Both the position numbers and the translations under genes were made by a program. This document shows, in pieces, positions 51,486-64,000 of a stretch of 64,000 bases of DNA (position 1 is its first letter; every line of letters begins with the position of its first letter). Location: NCBI RefSeq assembly GCF_963924675.1, contig NC_089226.1, forward strand, positions 40,503,124-40,567,123. Direction: 5' to 3'. The notes beneath the pieces are model-generated. The model was not told where the DNA came from. It saw only the letters and a list, made by a program, of their open reading frames with translations, and did no database searches. Source of the stretch: Phocoena phocoena (lineage: Eukaryota > Chordata > Mammalia > Artiodactyla > Phocoenidae).

Positions 51486-54400
51486 TCAGCATATATTTTT
51501 GGCTCGAAGTTTCTCTAATGTTTTCTGTGGAGGGAATAATAACGTTTATCAGTTGTAGTTCTGAGGTGCCTTAGACATGAAAAATTGGCAGGGAGGGCAG
51601 TGGCTGCTCACCTTATGAAATTCTTTTGCCCTTGCTCTGTTTTGGGCATATGCGTCTTGCTTTGCTTTCTCTTCCTTTTGCTTTTTCACTTCAGGTAACT
51701 GATGGTATAATCTGCAAGAAATTTATATGGAATTAAAGACAGACACTTAAGCTATGTGAATTCATATATCTTCATATATCCACATACATACCTTAGAGCC
51801 CTTTGGTGCATATGGGCTTGTGCAGTCTTTCTGTCTTCAGGAAGAGACACTCTAACCTTGTTCACACCCTTTAGGTGACTGACAAATGAACCTGAGCGGA
51901 GAACAAATCATTTAATATATATGTAATGCCAGATTCTCTTTGAAAACTGATGTGGAGAGTATACCTGTGGGTTTCTCCTTTACTATTTTGGTTTGAGAAC
52001 TTCCAGAGACACGAATTTTATTCCTTATTTCTTTCTGTCTCTGTGAGGATCTCTCCATAAATGCTTTTTTTCTTTTCATAAATGCTTCTTGTAAGCTCCC
52101 TGGAGTAGCTGTAAACTTTGAAAGGGTTTCTGTTTAAAAAAAAAAAAAATCGAGGCTATATGTCAGCAATATACAAATGTGTGGGGTTTCTGCTCAAGTA
52201 GGGGGAACCCCACTGGCTCCTGGGCTCTAATCTGATGCCCAGGGCATACATACCTGCACACACAGCTGGTTTCTCCACAGGATGTTCTGATGCAGCTGGA
52301 CAATCTGAGTTTTGTGTTTCTGATAGAAGAGGCAGAAATTCACTCACCTAATTGTGAGAAAGTCACAGACTTTACCACTTTACCTCACTGTACAGATTCA
52401 CAGCAAAGGTTCTAAACTTTACCCATTCTAAACCCTAGGTCTTTTGGAACTGCCTTTCTAGAAAGTTCAATTGTCAGCTTGTCCACTGTGAGCACATTCA
52501 TACACGATTCTAATGTAAGAAATGCCAATGTAGAAAGCTAAGTAAAACTATCCTTTTCTATTCCCTAATCCTCAACTATGGGTTGCTGTATAAAATGAGA
52601 GCTATGAATTTACCTGAAAACAGCTCTTTGCCTCATTTTCTCTCTTTTCTTCTAGAGTTAAGTTTGCAAAATCCATTTCAGCAATACTGATATCACTGTT
52701 GCTTATCAACGTAAGTTCTGGTTCTTCCATTATACCATGGCCACATTCTGTCTCCTGTACAGTAAAATTAAAAGGGAAACAATATTCAAAAATCATAGCC
52801 TCAGAAACACTCAGAATGTGAAAAATATGTTCATTATGGAAGAACAACAACAGGTTCTTGAACTAAGGATAATGGAGAAGACAAACTACTCCGTGGGTTA
52901 CAGAGCCAAGTGCCTGCTGACTGGGGGCTGTGCAGAACTGCAGTGTGTGTATCCCCTACCTATCTGAATGGCTGTTGGGCTGCAGCTGATTGCTGTATTG
53001 CTTCTGTTTTATGGTTTAGTTCTTGGGCTGCGAGGCGTGTGGGATCCTAGCTCCCTGACCAGAGATGGAACTCACACCCCCTGCACTGGAAGGCGAAGTC
53101 TCAACCACTGGACCACCAGGGAAGTCCCTAGACCACACTTTATTAAGGAAAAACCCTTTCAATACTGAACAAGAATTTACAAAAAAAAAACCAAAAAACC
53201 AAAAGCTGCCAAGTAAGCCACCTTATTTTGCTTATCTGTGGAGGGACCAATAGTACTAGAAGGTAAGCTGAAACCAAGGAGATTAATCCAGTGCAGCACA
53301 CAATGCAGTTCAACACTTATGTGCTGAAGCACAGGCTGAGCCGCCATTTTTCAGGAAAGCTGGAGAAAAATGCGAACTGGGAAGATCTGTAAAATTCAGA
53401 GGAAGGTCAAATTTTAAAAATTTGCTTTCGCATTTCATTGGAGATTTCCAACGATTATGAGATTGACTATACCTCATATAGTAGCTCTGTTGCATCTCTT
53501 GCAATTTTGTTTAAAAAGTCCGAAAATGAAAACAAAAGTTACATACAACACAGATTTCACTTACCCAGATTGGAATAGAGTTCTGTAATGAAAACGATCC
53601 AGAACTTACAAAGAGCTCTGACTCTGCTTGTTGAGTTTGGTTTCCTATGATTGATGGAGTTTCTGCAGTAGTTGAATCCTCAAGACATTTTTCATTCTGA
53701 ACAGTGACTGAATATGGTGTCTGAATTGAAGTTCTTACGCATAATTGTGGATTTATATTTAAAACGCCACAGGTTTCTTTATCATCAGTGAGCCCTTGAC
53801 CTTGTGACACTGTACCAACTCCTCTTTCTGACAGTTCTTCAAAGCCCAGTCTGTCTTTTACTGAGCACTCACTAGAGGCAGAACCACATGGAGTGCTATG
53901 CTGTAGATTTAACTGATGAAATACATTAGCCTCACCAGATGAACTGAAGACTGAACTTTGCACATTTCCTTCAGAGAGCTGGAAATGAACACTTTTTTGC
54001 TTGTTCTGTAATATTTCATTCTGTTCAGAGGAAGAGTATTGATTTTCTGCCCCTTGGGAAGAATCTCTTGCTTCAATGCTGCTAAAAATACTTGGTAAGT
54101 CAGCATGCTGGCTTCCTTGTGAAGAAAATTCTGGCAGAAGTTGTTGAAAAGATTGTTCAGACCCTATAAGAAATCAGTTGATCATAATTATATGTTGTAA
54201 AACCTTCGATAGAGATAGTCTCTCACAGTTGCTGAGAACATTGCAAATAATAAAGTCAGGTTACTTAAAATTTTAGGAATGAAAACTGCTATACACAGAC
54301 GTGAATAGAAAGTTAAAGGATGTCACAGCGATTTTCGAATAACTACTGCTCACACCATGTATTTTCTCCTATAATAGTTAACAAAGGAACTATGACTATT

Positions 54401-57400
54401 AAACACGAGGGCTTTCCCCCCCATAACAGAATACTGACTTTATAACAGAAGACTTAAACATGCATGTGCATCTCGTATGTTGTGATGTGTGCATATATAT
54501 AAAATTTGTATAAAAAGTTTTAGAAGGATACTTAAACTGATAACTAAGAGTTGAGGTAGGGAAGTTGAGCAAGAGGCAGCACTTTTTATTTTATCAAAAT
54601 AAAATGCAAACACCATATATTACTTCTGTTATTTAAATAAATATACAGAGAAACTGGTGAGTGGAGACAAACCAAGAGCTACTAGGTACAATTTCCAAGG
54701 AAAATTGATATAAACAACCATGAAAAACTATTGAGCTTTATTTAACTTTTTTGAACTTCTACATACCTTCAGTAACATTTTCTGTAGCAAAACTCTGAGC
54801 TTCCTCACGAGCCCAGTTAGGGTCAGGCTGCTGGTTCACGCTGGTGTTAAGAGAAGAATGCAGGCTGGTCCTCAGTGCTGTAAAAGAAGCTGTACTTTTG
54901 GGTGACAGACTAGAACGGAGGCTTTCACAGGAGGAATGCGACCTCTGATGGAAGACAACCGGGAAAGGCTGAAATATTAGTATTTACTATGTTGAATCAA
55001 TCTTTTATGTTTCTTTGATATTATTCTTAATTACCACTTTACTACCACATAAACCACTTGCTTATTCAAACCCAATTCTTTCACTTTAGTAAATATGAAA
55101 CAGACTTTGTTTAGAAAACAAATTGTGAATTAACAAGACAGAGTTCAGAGTATGTTCAGAATATATCCAGAATATATAATTTTCTGATAAGCAGGAAATA
55201 CGCAGAGCTGCCTGGAAATAGAAAGACCCAGGTTTGAATCTTAGCTCCTTTATTGTATAGGAAGAGACTTTAAATTTTGCAAAATTCTGTTTACTTGACT
55301 GTTTAAGACTGAATTCCATTGAAGTAACCCCACCCCCTGAAACCCTGAAGACAAGTTTTTTTGTTTTTTTGGGTTTTTTTGCGGGCCTCTCACTGTTGTG
55401 ACCTCTCCCGTGGCGGAGCACAGGCTCCGGATGTGCAGGCTCAGCGGCCATGGCTCACGGGCCCAGCCGCTCCGCGGCACGTGGGATCCTCCCGGACCGG
55501 GGCCCGAACCTGTGTCCCCTGCATCGGCAGGTGGACTCTCAACCACTGTGCCAGTAGGGAAGCCCGACAAGTTTTTATGGGTCATCATAGCTGGAGATAA
55601 AACTATTGGGACAGAATTTTAATGCACCTGTTTTCAATCTTGGTTCTGCATTATAATCACTGTATCTGCCCATTCCTAGGGATTCTAATTGGTCTGAGGT
55701 ACAGTCTGGGCACTGGTATCTAAAAGCTTATCAGATGATTTTAATTGGCAGCCAAGGCTAAGAAGCATTGTTCTGTTCTAACAGAAGAAAAGACAGTTTT
55801 TGGAAATTCACTGCAAAGAAGCATCTACTTTATTATACCTGGTAAAAGTCTTTGCTGTCTTGAGAAATCCCAGAGAAAGATGATGACGAGTCAAAATCTA
55901 GATGTGGTTCTAAGGGTTTAAACAGCTGACGATGCAAATTTGGAAAACTCTGCTCCAGTTCTGGAAAGTCGAAGTCAACTGTTGGAATTTTAAGGAAAAA
56001 GGACACATTTTAAAAATGAAGCCTAGAAAAGTAGTACTAAGAACATACTCATAAAGGTTATTTTAAGATAACTCCAATTTAACAAAATTACTTGCATTTT
56101 TTTCATTACCAGCAGGTGCTTTCAAATTAAGTCCTGCCATTATCTCTCATGTACAAAAGGGGCGGGTGGTGGCAGTGGTTTGACCAGAACCTTTGACAAA
56201 TGCAAGTTTCCATTTCTACTAGCCTCAAGGTCTTTATGGGGTTAGTTAGGAGTAAGATGCCATCATGGTCACTGCTTTGTTACAATAAGCTTTGTTATTC
56301 TCAATTACTTCATTTCAGGATCAATGATTTGAAAAAAAGAAGAAAAGCTCACTGTACCGAGTGTTGCCGCACGCCAGACACTGCAATTTATGTGCATTAT
56401 CCCAAACACCCCTCCTTCCACTGGAGACGAAAGAGTAAGCTGCCTGTGGTTTCACAGTTAGGAAATGGTCAAGAGGTCTGATTTCTGAGTTCTTGTGCTC
56501 AGTATTGGCAATACTGAGCTACTGTAGTTAACTTTGCAAAGGTGAAGGAAGATCTGCTCATCTCTTCTACACTGTCTCAGTCAGTCTGTTTCCAAAGCCC
56601 CTCTCTCACTAAGTGCCCTCCTCAGCGTTTTCCATGTTATAACTGCTACAGCAAGCCATCAAAACACAAAGCTCAAACAATCACTACTTTCAACTAAAAA
56701 GGATGAAAGGTTAAAAGTTAAAAACACTTAGTTTACATGAAAGTATTTGTTCACAAATAATTTTACCCCACAAGTCTGTTTTCTCAGTCATCAAAATTGC
56801 TTCATTTATGTACTTGTCTATCATCTGCTGAATATGTGTCTGACCAGATGTAAATGTTTCCAATGCAGGTAAAAGAGGTTTAAGGGCGTCCTGAGGGTCC
56901 TGTCTTTGATAAATAACTTGTGTTGAAGGAACTACAGAACTTAAAACATTTGTTTCCTCTTCTTTACTAGTGGGAGATTCTTGTTCCCTCTGGTCCACAA
57001 GCTCTGAAAACGACTCTGAAAATTGGGTTTAATGAAAATATTTAGTGTCTGGGTACTTCCTTTGAGACAGATTTTAGCAGAGAGGCATAGCAATACACAT
57101 CGACAAGGAATCAGTGCAGCCAAGAAACGTGCTCCGTAGATTCCCACCAACATTAGCAGACCCTCCTCAACGTGCTACTGGAGATCGGCAGAGTGTCTCT
57201 GCGTCTGCAGCCCCGTGACTTCAATCACGATTAGAAGGTCATACTGTCCAATATTCTAAAGGCATGATTACTTTTGAGATTTAAAGAACAATCCCTCTCA
57301 GCACCTTGTGAAAAGCAATGTTGGCTCTCACCGCTGTACTGCAGTGCAACTGGTGCTTCTCTTTCAATTTATTTATAAACATTCTGATATTCTTACCTGT

Positions 57401-60039
57401 AAGGCTCAAATCTGTGTTTTCATAACTTAAAAAGCTCCCAGTAGAAACAGTTATTGACGATAATGGCTCATGATAAATTTCTTGTGTTTCAGCCTAAAAA
57501 TTAAGGAGAACATTAGGCCACAATGTAGGAAGTAATATCTAGAAAAAACCCAAATCACCAACATTAGCAGTTATTTATTCTGAGCTCAGATCAAGTGTAG
57601 AAACCTTCATAGTTATAAAGGTCCGTAGTAAAGCCTTTTTTCATCATTGCTCAGAACTGATCAGCCTTTCATACACACACCCCCAGCCCACTCTCACTCC
57701 CCCATCAATAAGTCCTCAGTTATCCACTGTCACCTTTACACACACACACACACACACACCCCTTATTGTTTTAAATTCTTTTGCTTCTCAGAACTATAGA
57801 GATCATGCATCAGGTAGACTAAGAGGTCTTCTGATGCTCAGATTTGGCTGTTTTCATCACTGATCCACTCCAGTAAGAGCAGATCTCAGAGAACATGGAC
57901 TTTAATATTTCACAACTTCTGTAAACTAAAAAGACAATATGAAGCCAAGCAACTCTAACAATGCAGTACACATCAAGACATGACTAACCTTATCATCTGG
58001 CTTCACATTTGGACCCATGTACGTATGGTCTTCTTCCTCCGCAGCGTGACTTAATACTGCATGACTCTCAACCACAGCCTCACTGACCTTGACTAAAATG
58101 AGGAAGGAGGGGGAAGGTCTGGATTATGACAAATCAAATTTTTAGCACCAGAAGGCATAATTTCCTGCTTTCCTACAATTTTCTTTCATATTTTGCTTTG
58201 TAGAGTTGCCTTATCTTAGACCAAAAAGAAAAAAAAAGAACTCATGTTATTATTCATTAAAAGCATTTAGGACTTCCCTGGTGGCGCAGTGGTTAAGAAT
58301 CCACCTGCCAATGCAGGGGACACGGGTTCGTGCCCCGGTCCGGGAAGATACCACATGCTGCGGAGCAGCTGGGCCCATGAGCCATGGCCATTGAGCCTGC
58401 GCGTCCGGAGCCTGTGCTCCGCAACTGGAGAGGCCACAACAGTGAGAAGCCCGTGTACCGGAAAAAAAAAAAAAATGACCTATCATCTCCTTATCCTGGC
58501 TAACATGAGTGACTGCTGCTTAATCAAGTACAGCTTTACTTAGCCTAACTCCATTATTCCTACCTCCTAGGGAAGAATTTTGTAGGTATCCAATAACAGG
58601 ATCACCCTGGCTTCCTGATAATATCCAATACTAACAAGCAAAGCCCTATTTCAAAATACTTAAACCCTCCTCAAAATCACCTAATAAAGCCCAAATCTTA
58701 TAGTAAGTCCCTTCTAATACCCTCTCACTAATTCATTGGCCTCATGGTTCCCCACGGTGTGCATTCTCCCTCACTACAAGTCAAAGCACCCAGCTTTCTT
58801 CAATTACATGTGTGTTCTTGGTAGTCTTTGGCTAGAGGACATTGACAGGTAGAATAAAAAGGAATGCGAGTATTCACTGGCTAAATCTAAAAAAATGGTA
58901 ATGGTTTTTATTTTAAAATGTCAAAAACTACAATTCATTGGAAATTATATTTTGTAGTTATTTCAATCTCCAATTAAAAAAGGAGAAGCTAAAGTCAATT
59001 TTTCTATAAACTCTCAAAAAGAAAATAGACCTTGCTCATCTCTCATTGTATTAAACTCTAGATACAACTAAGATAACAATTATCCAAGTATATGTGACAG
59101 CTAAAATAAAATCTGGTTAGAAAAGGCAACTACTTAAAAGGTGCTTTAGAACTAATGAAGCAGTACTGGAACTATGCTTTGCAGGGTCAATATTATACAT
59201 ATAAAATAGCTTGTTATAAATATGCACAAATTCAAAAGCGAGAAAATTAACATCAGTTGTCTGGGTGGCAGAATTAAGTGATTTAAAGTTGTTTTCCTTG
59301 TAATTGTTCCTTAATACTTTCCAAATATTTAAAACTAAACATAAAACAGCTCGTTTAGAATGCCACAGATAGAATTTTTAAAAGATAATACTCAGTAGTA
59401 TTTAATTAAATGTGGATTGTTACAAATAGGCTTAAACACAAAATGTGTAGAGTTTGCCAACTGTAAAAACCTCATACCCTTACATACCTCCTACTAACAT
59501 TTACTTATTTAGTGAAACAATTTAAAAGGGTAATTAATTATTCTCTAAATAAACTTCACTTCCCTCATTCAACTTTTTGTGTACAGAAATAATATAGGCT
59601 TCTTATGGAAAAAAAATTTCACATTATGTAAACATATGAAATAGAAGTGTGAAACCCAACCTCCAACAAAGATTAACCCATACCTAAACTTTGGTGATTC
59701 TTATTCCAGACAGTTTTCAAATGCATGAACACAGACTTTTCTCCCCTCATTTTTAACACTTTCACAAAACTGCAGTTTCACTCAAGTTATTTACCATTTT
59801 TCGTTACAAATAATACTACAATAACTATCTTTTGTCCACATATTCTTATGCACAGCAATTCCAGTTTCAACTTCTTTCTCTCTCACCTGCTTTATGAGAG
59901 TCATCACTACAGATGCTCTCCTGGGCAACTGGGTGAAGATGACCAAATGGATCACAGTCCAGGGGGCTCCCAAGAAAACTCTGTTCTCGGCTTACTGAGA
60001 CCCTCAGTGGGTCTCTGTCTTCATAAAAGTCTGGTTTAC
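51486..60039 (-). CDS. CEP295: Centrosomal protein CEP295, C-terminal 13 exons
   Basis: CEP295 (KIAA1731) drives centriole-to-centrosome conversion and helps recruit pericentriolar material. Coding exons on the minus strand, 5' to 3': 59887-60039, 57989-58092, 57397-57493, 56767-57015, 55839-55978, 54767-54968, 53565-54163, 52614-52754, 52254-52347, 51965-52129, 51792-51891, 51612-51711 and 51486-51524 (stop 51486-51488). Every junction keeps phase, giving about 727 residues of a protein near 2600 in human; the rest lies right of the window. The last four exons form the ALMS-type C-terminal motif shared with ALMS1: TPGSLQEAFMKRKKAFMERS, RLYHQLPEV and AYAQNRARAKEFHKKTLEKL. The upstream part is low-complexity and serine/glutamate rich. 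Its poly(A) signal is probably TTTATT at 51416-51421 (AATAAA on minus). No defect seen. Confidence 0.96.
53000..53128 (-). repeat. CHR-type SINE
   Basis: Ends CACTGGACCACCAGGGAAGTCCC. Lies in a CEP295 intron. Confidence 0.88.
55370..55566 (-). repeat. CHR-2-type SINE (long form)
   Basis: T-rich left end, GCGGGCCTCTCACTGTTGTG, ending CACTGTGCCAGTAGGGAAGCCC. In a CEP295 intron. Confidence 0.9.
56360..56500. repeat. MIR-like element
   Basis: 'gccagacactgcaatttatgtgcattatcccaa' and 'gtggtttcacagttaggaaatgg' resemble a MIR core. Confidence 0.55.
57737..57760. repeat. (CA)n microsatellite
   Basis: About 11 CA units in a CEP295 intron. Confidence 0.9.
58269..58474 (+). repeat. CHR-2-type SINE (long form)
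   Basis: ACTTCCCTGGTGGCGCAGTGG start, full head and middle, A tail. In a CEP295 intron. Confidence 0.92.
58475..59886. other. CEP295 intron, nothing recognised
   Basis: AT-rich. A possible old L1-like piece at about 59575-59830. No exon candidate found between the exons at 57989-58092 and 59887-60039. Confidence 0.4.
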
Positions 60040-60888
60040 CTGGGAGGGAAAAGAAATTGACTCACTGGATTTCCACTTACGTTTCTAGTTAAAACTAAAA
60101 TGGCAATTTAGATTATGGGTAAAAACCTAAAGTCTTAAAGACTTAATCAGTGTAGCAAGAAAATAGTAACTGCTTGACTTTCACACAGCCTTTAATTATT
60201 TCACTTCAATTTTACTAAGTTTTTAACGAAACTCCTACTTCCTAATGATAGAAAATGCTTCAGTACCGACTAATCACAGGAAAAATGCCTGGAAAAATTA
60301 TTAACCATTAAGTTTTATAAGGAATAATATACATTCATAACATAAAGTTCAAAAACAGCTACAGCTAATCTGTGGTATTAGAGATCAAGATAGGGGTTTA
60401 CCCTGGGGAGAAGAGGAGGAAGAGTAATTGCAAGAGTATGAAGAAAGGGTTTATGTAGTTCTCTAACATTCCAGTTCCTGACCTGGATGGTGTTTACCTG
60501 AGGGTGATTATCAAAGTAATAATCACTGAAATAAACACTTATGACTGAAATAAACACTCATGAAACAAACAAAGGAGTGGGAGACACTCAGAAGTAGAAG
60601 CTAATTTACTGTGCAGAGCCCCAGAAAAACTTGGGAATTAAAGGCAAGAGGTATTACAAAAGGAAGGTGTGAATCAGGGAACTGAAAACAGGAGAATGTT
60701 TAAAAACATGTACATGGAAAAGATCCCTCCCATCACCTGAGATTCCTATCTCTCAACATCATCCCCAGAGAAGACTAAAGGTTTATCCTCTAGAGAAACT
60801 GAATCCTATACACTCTGCAATCAAATTTATAGCAGACTCTCAAACTGGTAAAGTGTCAAAGGATTACCTTTCTAAGGGGAAAGGTGCA

Positions 60889-60969
60889 GTAGTTGACAGG
60901 ATTTGAACCTGTGTGGGGAAACCCCAATGGATTTCTAGTCTATCGTCTTAACCACTTCGCCACAACTAC
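60889..60969 (-). pseudogene. Decayed tRNA-Ser(AGA) copy
   Basis: On the minus strand an 81-nt cloverleaf closely resembles tRNA-Ser with anticodon AGA (loop CTAGAAA). The acceptor stem GTAGTTG/CAACTAC, the long variable arm GGGGTTTCCCC and the T-arm ACAGG-TTCAAAT-CCTGT still pair. The D arm is damaged (GGCGAAG in place of GGCCGAG), one anticodon-stem pair is lost, and no T-run terminator follows. About ten differences from the common mammalian gene, mostly CpG-type changes. It lies in an intron of CEP295, same strand. Probably an inactive tRNA gene copy. Confidence 0.7.
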
Positions 60970-61628
60970 ATGAATCCAATACACTCTGAATTTAGGGGGA
61001 TCAGGCACTGAAAGGGGCAAGGGTGGAGGGAAGAAAAAGAATGCCATAAGGAAATCAGAGGTATTAAAAGAAAGTTTGCACCCTCGACTCAGATCCCCCC
61101 AGGTCTGGCTCCATAAGAGCAACAGCCAGGCTTGTATCAAACTTGGAGGATCTTTCTTTGAAGAAACTAAACTGTAAATTGCTCAGGGAAAAGAACCACA
61201 GCTACTAAGCTGAGGATCCTCAAGGAAAAGCCACATTTTCCAGTGAAATCCAGAAGTAAATAAGGTCCCCACGTATAGAATTTCCAATTAGCCATTCAGT
61301 GTTCCGCTCAAATATGCAAGATATTAGAGAAAAGCCTCTAAAATTTCAGACAGAAAAAAAAAAGGAAGAACCCAGACAAACAGAGAAAATACAGGACCCC
61401 AAACAAGCAAAAACCTATAAATATTCAAAGTAGGCAGTATTTTGCATCCATGAAACAAGAGCAGGATGCTACAAAAAGAAAATACCAGAAAAGAGGGCAA
61501 GCTTTTAGAAACTATACTTTGAGAGCCAAATAAAAATTCCTAAGAAATGTTAGAAGAAAAAGCTGAGAAAATTCTCCCAGAAAGTAAAGCCTAAAGAAAT
61601 GAGACTATAGGGAAGAAATAAGACTACA

Positions 61629-61820
61629 GGGACTTCCCTAGCGGTCCAGTGGGTAGGACTCCATGCTCCCAATGCAGGGGGTCTGGGTTAGATCTCTGAT
61701 CAGGGAACTAGATCCTGCATGCATGCCACAACTAAGAGTTCGCATGCTGCAACTAAGGAGTCCACATGCCACAACTAAAAAATAAAAGATTAAGACCCGG
61801 TGAAGCCAAAAAAAAAAAAA
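61629..61820 (+). repeat. CHR-type SINE
   Basis: GGGACTTCCCTAGCGGTCCAG start, ATCAGGGAACTAGATCC, A tail. Confidence 0.88.
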
Positions 61821-63316
61821 GTAGAATACAGAGAAGAAAATTGGAATATTATAGCTGTGTTTCTCAATATTAACTTTATCATCACCCACCTAAGGAGCCC
61901 TTTCAAGACTTTTTTCCTAATTGCCTCCTAACTCCATGAAACTTAATAACTATATATACTGTGTATCTTTTTTTTTTAATACTGTATATCTTTTTATGTA
62001 CATTTGTGCTTTGGTACATAAAGAGTAAGACTTTTTCATCTCCCTGAGAAGCAATTTTCATCCCCTTTGGGGAAAATAATAACCTTGTTAAGAATGTATC
62101 ATCCAATATTGCACTAAAAGATGTTCTCACAAACAGAGAAAATGATGTGATCTCAAATTATTTTAGCAGTGTTTAATATTTGGCTTAATTTTTGCTAAAA
62201 TCCATTGCCAACTACAGAAGTAAATACAAGAAGAAACACCTAGGAGACTTGAAAAGTGACTGTGTCTGGTGAGTAGCATCAAGGGGTGGGGGGGGGTGTA
62301 GGGGCAGAAAGAAATGCTGTTTCATGTCGTAACCTTTTAGCACTATTTGCCTATAATATTTTGACTAAAAGTATTACCCAAAGAAGTGTGATGAAGGCTA
62401 TGATGAAAGCTCCCAAAGAGCATATGAGAGGGATGCCTGATAGCTCATGGGAAGTTTATGCCACACAAGTGGCACTTACCTCACCCCTGAAGGGAGGGAG
62501 TGAGACCATGAAGGGCCTTGTGGGTGAAGCTAGGGACTTAAGACTTCATTTAGACTTATTCCTCCAGTCAAAGGGAAACGAATGAAGAATTTAAACATGG
62601 AGCAATAGAGGCAGATTACTCTGAGTACACCATGGGAAAATGAATGAGAGTAATGCTAGACTGGAAACAGGGAGACATGGGAAGTTGTAGCAGCCCTTCA
62701 AGAAAGAAATGACAGCCTGAATTAAAAGAGTGGTAGTGGGAATAGAAACAAATGGACAGATTCCAGAGTTGACCAACTAGAACTGAGAAGAACTGGTACT
62801 CTGTAGGGTGTCGCAGAGGTATAGACAAGGAAACAGTCAAGACTTACATCTGGGTTCTTTTCATTGATAAAAGGCTGAAGGATAAGGAGGTGGAGGTGAG
62901 GGAATATATAGCTTTCCCTTTTAGATAGGCTATTTTTGCAGTCTCAAACACAACTCATTAAATTATAGGAATCAATGGTCAGAATTTCCCAATGCTCATT
63001 CTGAGTTAGGGAAAGCACCAATCAATTCCTGAACAGTTGTGTTTACCAAATAGTGCAAAATGAAGAAAAGCTTCCAAAGCCTAGTAATAAATAGAATCAT
63101 TACTTTGTTATAATTTCCATAAGACATAAGGAGAAAGTAAAAAGGAGAATGATTCTTAAGAGCTATTCTGAATCTCTACCTTCTTGAACTCTTTTAGCCC
63201 AAAACAAAGGTACAATATTTTATGGCTTTAAGACCAAAATAGCTAATATTAACATTACATTTCTAAGTACCTTTCTACTGACAAAGTTATTTTCCCCCTT
63301 AAAAAAGAATTTGCTT

Positions 63317-63536
63317 TGGGCTTCCCTGGTGGCGCAGTGGTTGGGAGTCCACCTGCCAATGTGGGGGATGCAGGTTCGTGCCCCGGTCCAGGAGGATCCC
63401 TCATGCCGTGGAGCGGCTGGGCCTGTGGGCCATGACCGCTGGGCCTGCGCGTCCGGAGCCTGTGCTCCGCAACGGAAGAGGCCACGGCGGTGAGGCCCGC
63501 GTGCCGCAAAAAAAAAAAAAAAAAAAAAAAAAAAAG
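63317..63536 (+). repeat. CHR-2-type SINE (long form)
   Basis: GGCTTCCCTGGTGGCGCAGTGG start, full length, A run of nearly 30, and GAATTTGCTTT on both sides (63307 and 63536). Confidence 0.93.
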
Positions 63537-64000
63537 AATTTGCTTTGATAGATTTGATCAAGAGAATTATCTGGTTGAGTTTGAAATCTAGAAATAATTA
63601 TAAAATGAAAATAGGGCTATTTACTAAGGATCGCAGGGAGGAATTTTTCTAGATAATTGAATCTAGGAAGAAGTACAGTGAAGAAATATACGTGTTACAA
63701 CTGCTCTTAAAGCCAGGGTCTTAAGCACCATGATTATCCTGTGAAAGATACAGGAAAAGAGCAGTGAAGGTACTGAAGTGAAAGAGCAGCAAGGCAGAAG
63801 AGGAAAAACTGGGTTATATCCTAGAGAAACTGGTTTAGAAAGGAAGCAGAGGGAAGCAAAAGTGTCAGAATAATGGATAGCAAAGAATTTTTGTCTACTA
63901 TCAATTGCTTTTCCTCATATATAAAGAAACTAGTTACCTAATGACATATTTCTTTAAGTCCACATTTTAAATAGTTTGTAGAAACCATTTTTTCCCCTTC

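Larger units (their letters stand above)
60040..64000. other. CEP295 intron to the right edge
   Basis: No CEP295 coding exon was found here on the minus strand; the next upstream exon should lie beyond the window. Contains the tRNA-Ser copy (60889-60969), SINEs at 61629 and 63317, and a G run at 62285-62297. The remainder is unrecognised. Confidence 0.5.

Overview
The window is mammalian nuclear DNA, almost certainly from a cetacean. The best evidence is about two dozen copies of tRNA-derived CHR-type SINEs (consensus opening 'gcttccctggtggcgcagtggtt', closing with a run of A), a family typical of whales, dolphins and hippos. They sit among cetartiodactyl L1 elements, MIRs and retroviral LTRs. 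Coding density is low and genes are split into short exons with canonical GT/AG borders.

Four protein-coding genes can be read exon by exon. From left to right: MED17 (minus strand, exons 1-6, running off the left edge; start codon at 7618-7620 in a CpG island); C11orf54 (minus, complete coding region of eight exons, 15030-34693, with a 5' untranslated exon near 40540-40640); TAF1D (plus, complete coding region of five exons, 42025-45162, plus a chain of non-coding 3' exons to about 51470); and CEP295 (minus, last 13 coding exons, 51486-60039, with the rest beyond the right edge). This is the MED17-C11orf54-TAF1D-CEP295 block known from human chromosome 11, in inverted orientation. All four reading frames are intact across every splice junction checked by hand.

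C11orf54 and TAF1D start head to head from a GC-rich promoter at about 40560-40800. TAF1D and CEP295 end tail to tail, with opposing poly(A) signals only about 30 bases apart. Between the TAF1D stop codon and its last exon lies a snoRNA factory: six H/ACA and two C/D box snoRNAs, each in its own intron between tiny non-coding exons. Their order matches SNORA40, SNORA18, SNORD5, SNORA8, SNORA1, SNORD6, SNORA32, SNORA25 of the human host gene. TAF1D protein serves RNA polymerase I initiation, and its introns supply rRNA-modification guides, so one transcript serves ribosome production twice.

The rest is introns and intergenic DNA filled with transposons. The largest is a nearly full-length but broken L1 (about 27720-34345) lying antisense in the first coding intron of C11orf54. 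Smaller L1 pieces, five probable LTRs, MIRs and microsatellites make up most of the remainder. I see no novel protein system. The most unusual signals are a 30-nt 5' fragment of U6 snRNA inserted with a target-site duplication inside an L1 (12399-12449), a decayed tRNA-Ser(AGA) copy in a CEP295 intron, an inverted repeat spanning a non-coding snoRNA-host exon, and an unexplained open frame just after the TAF1D stop codon.
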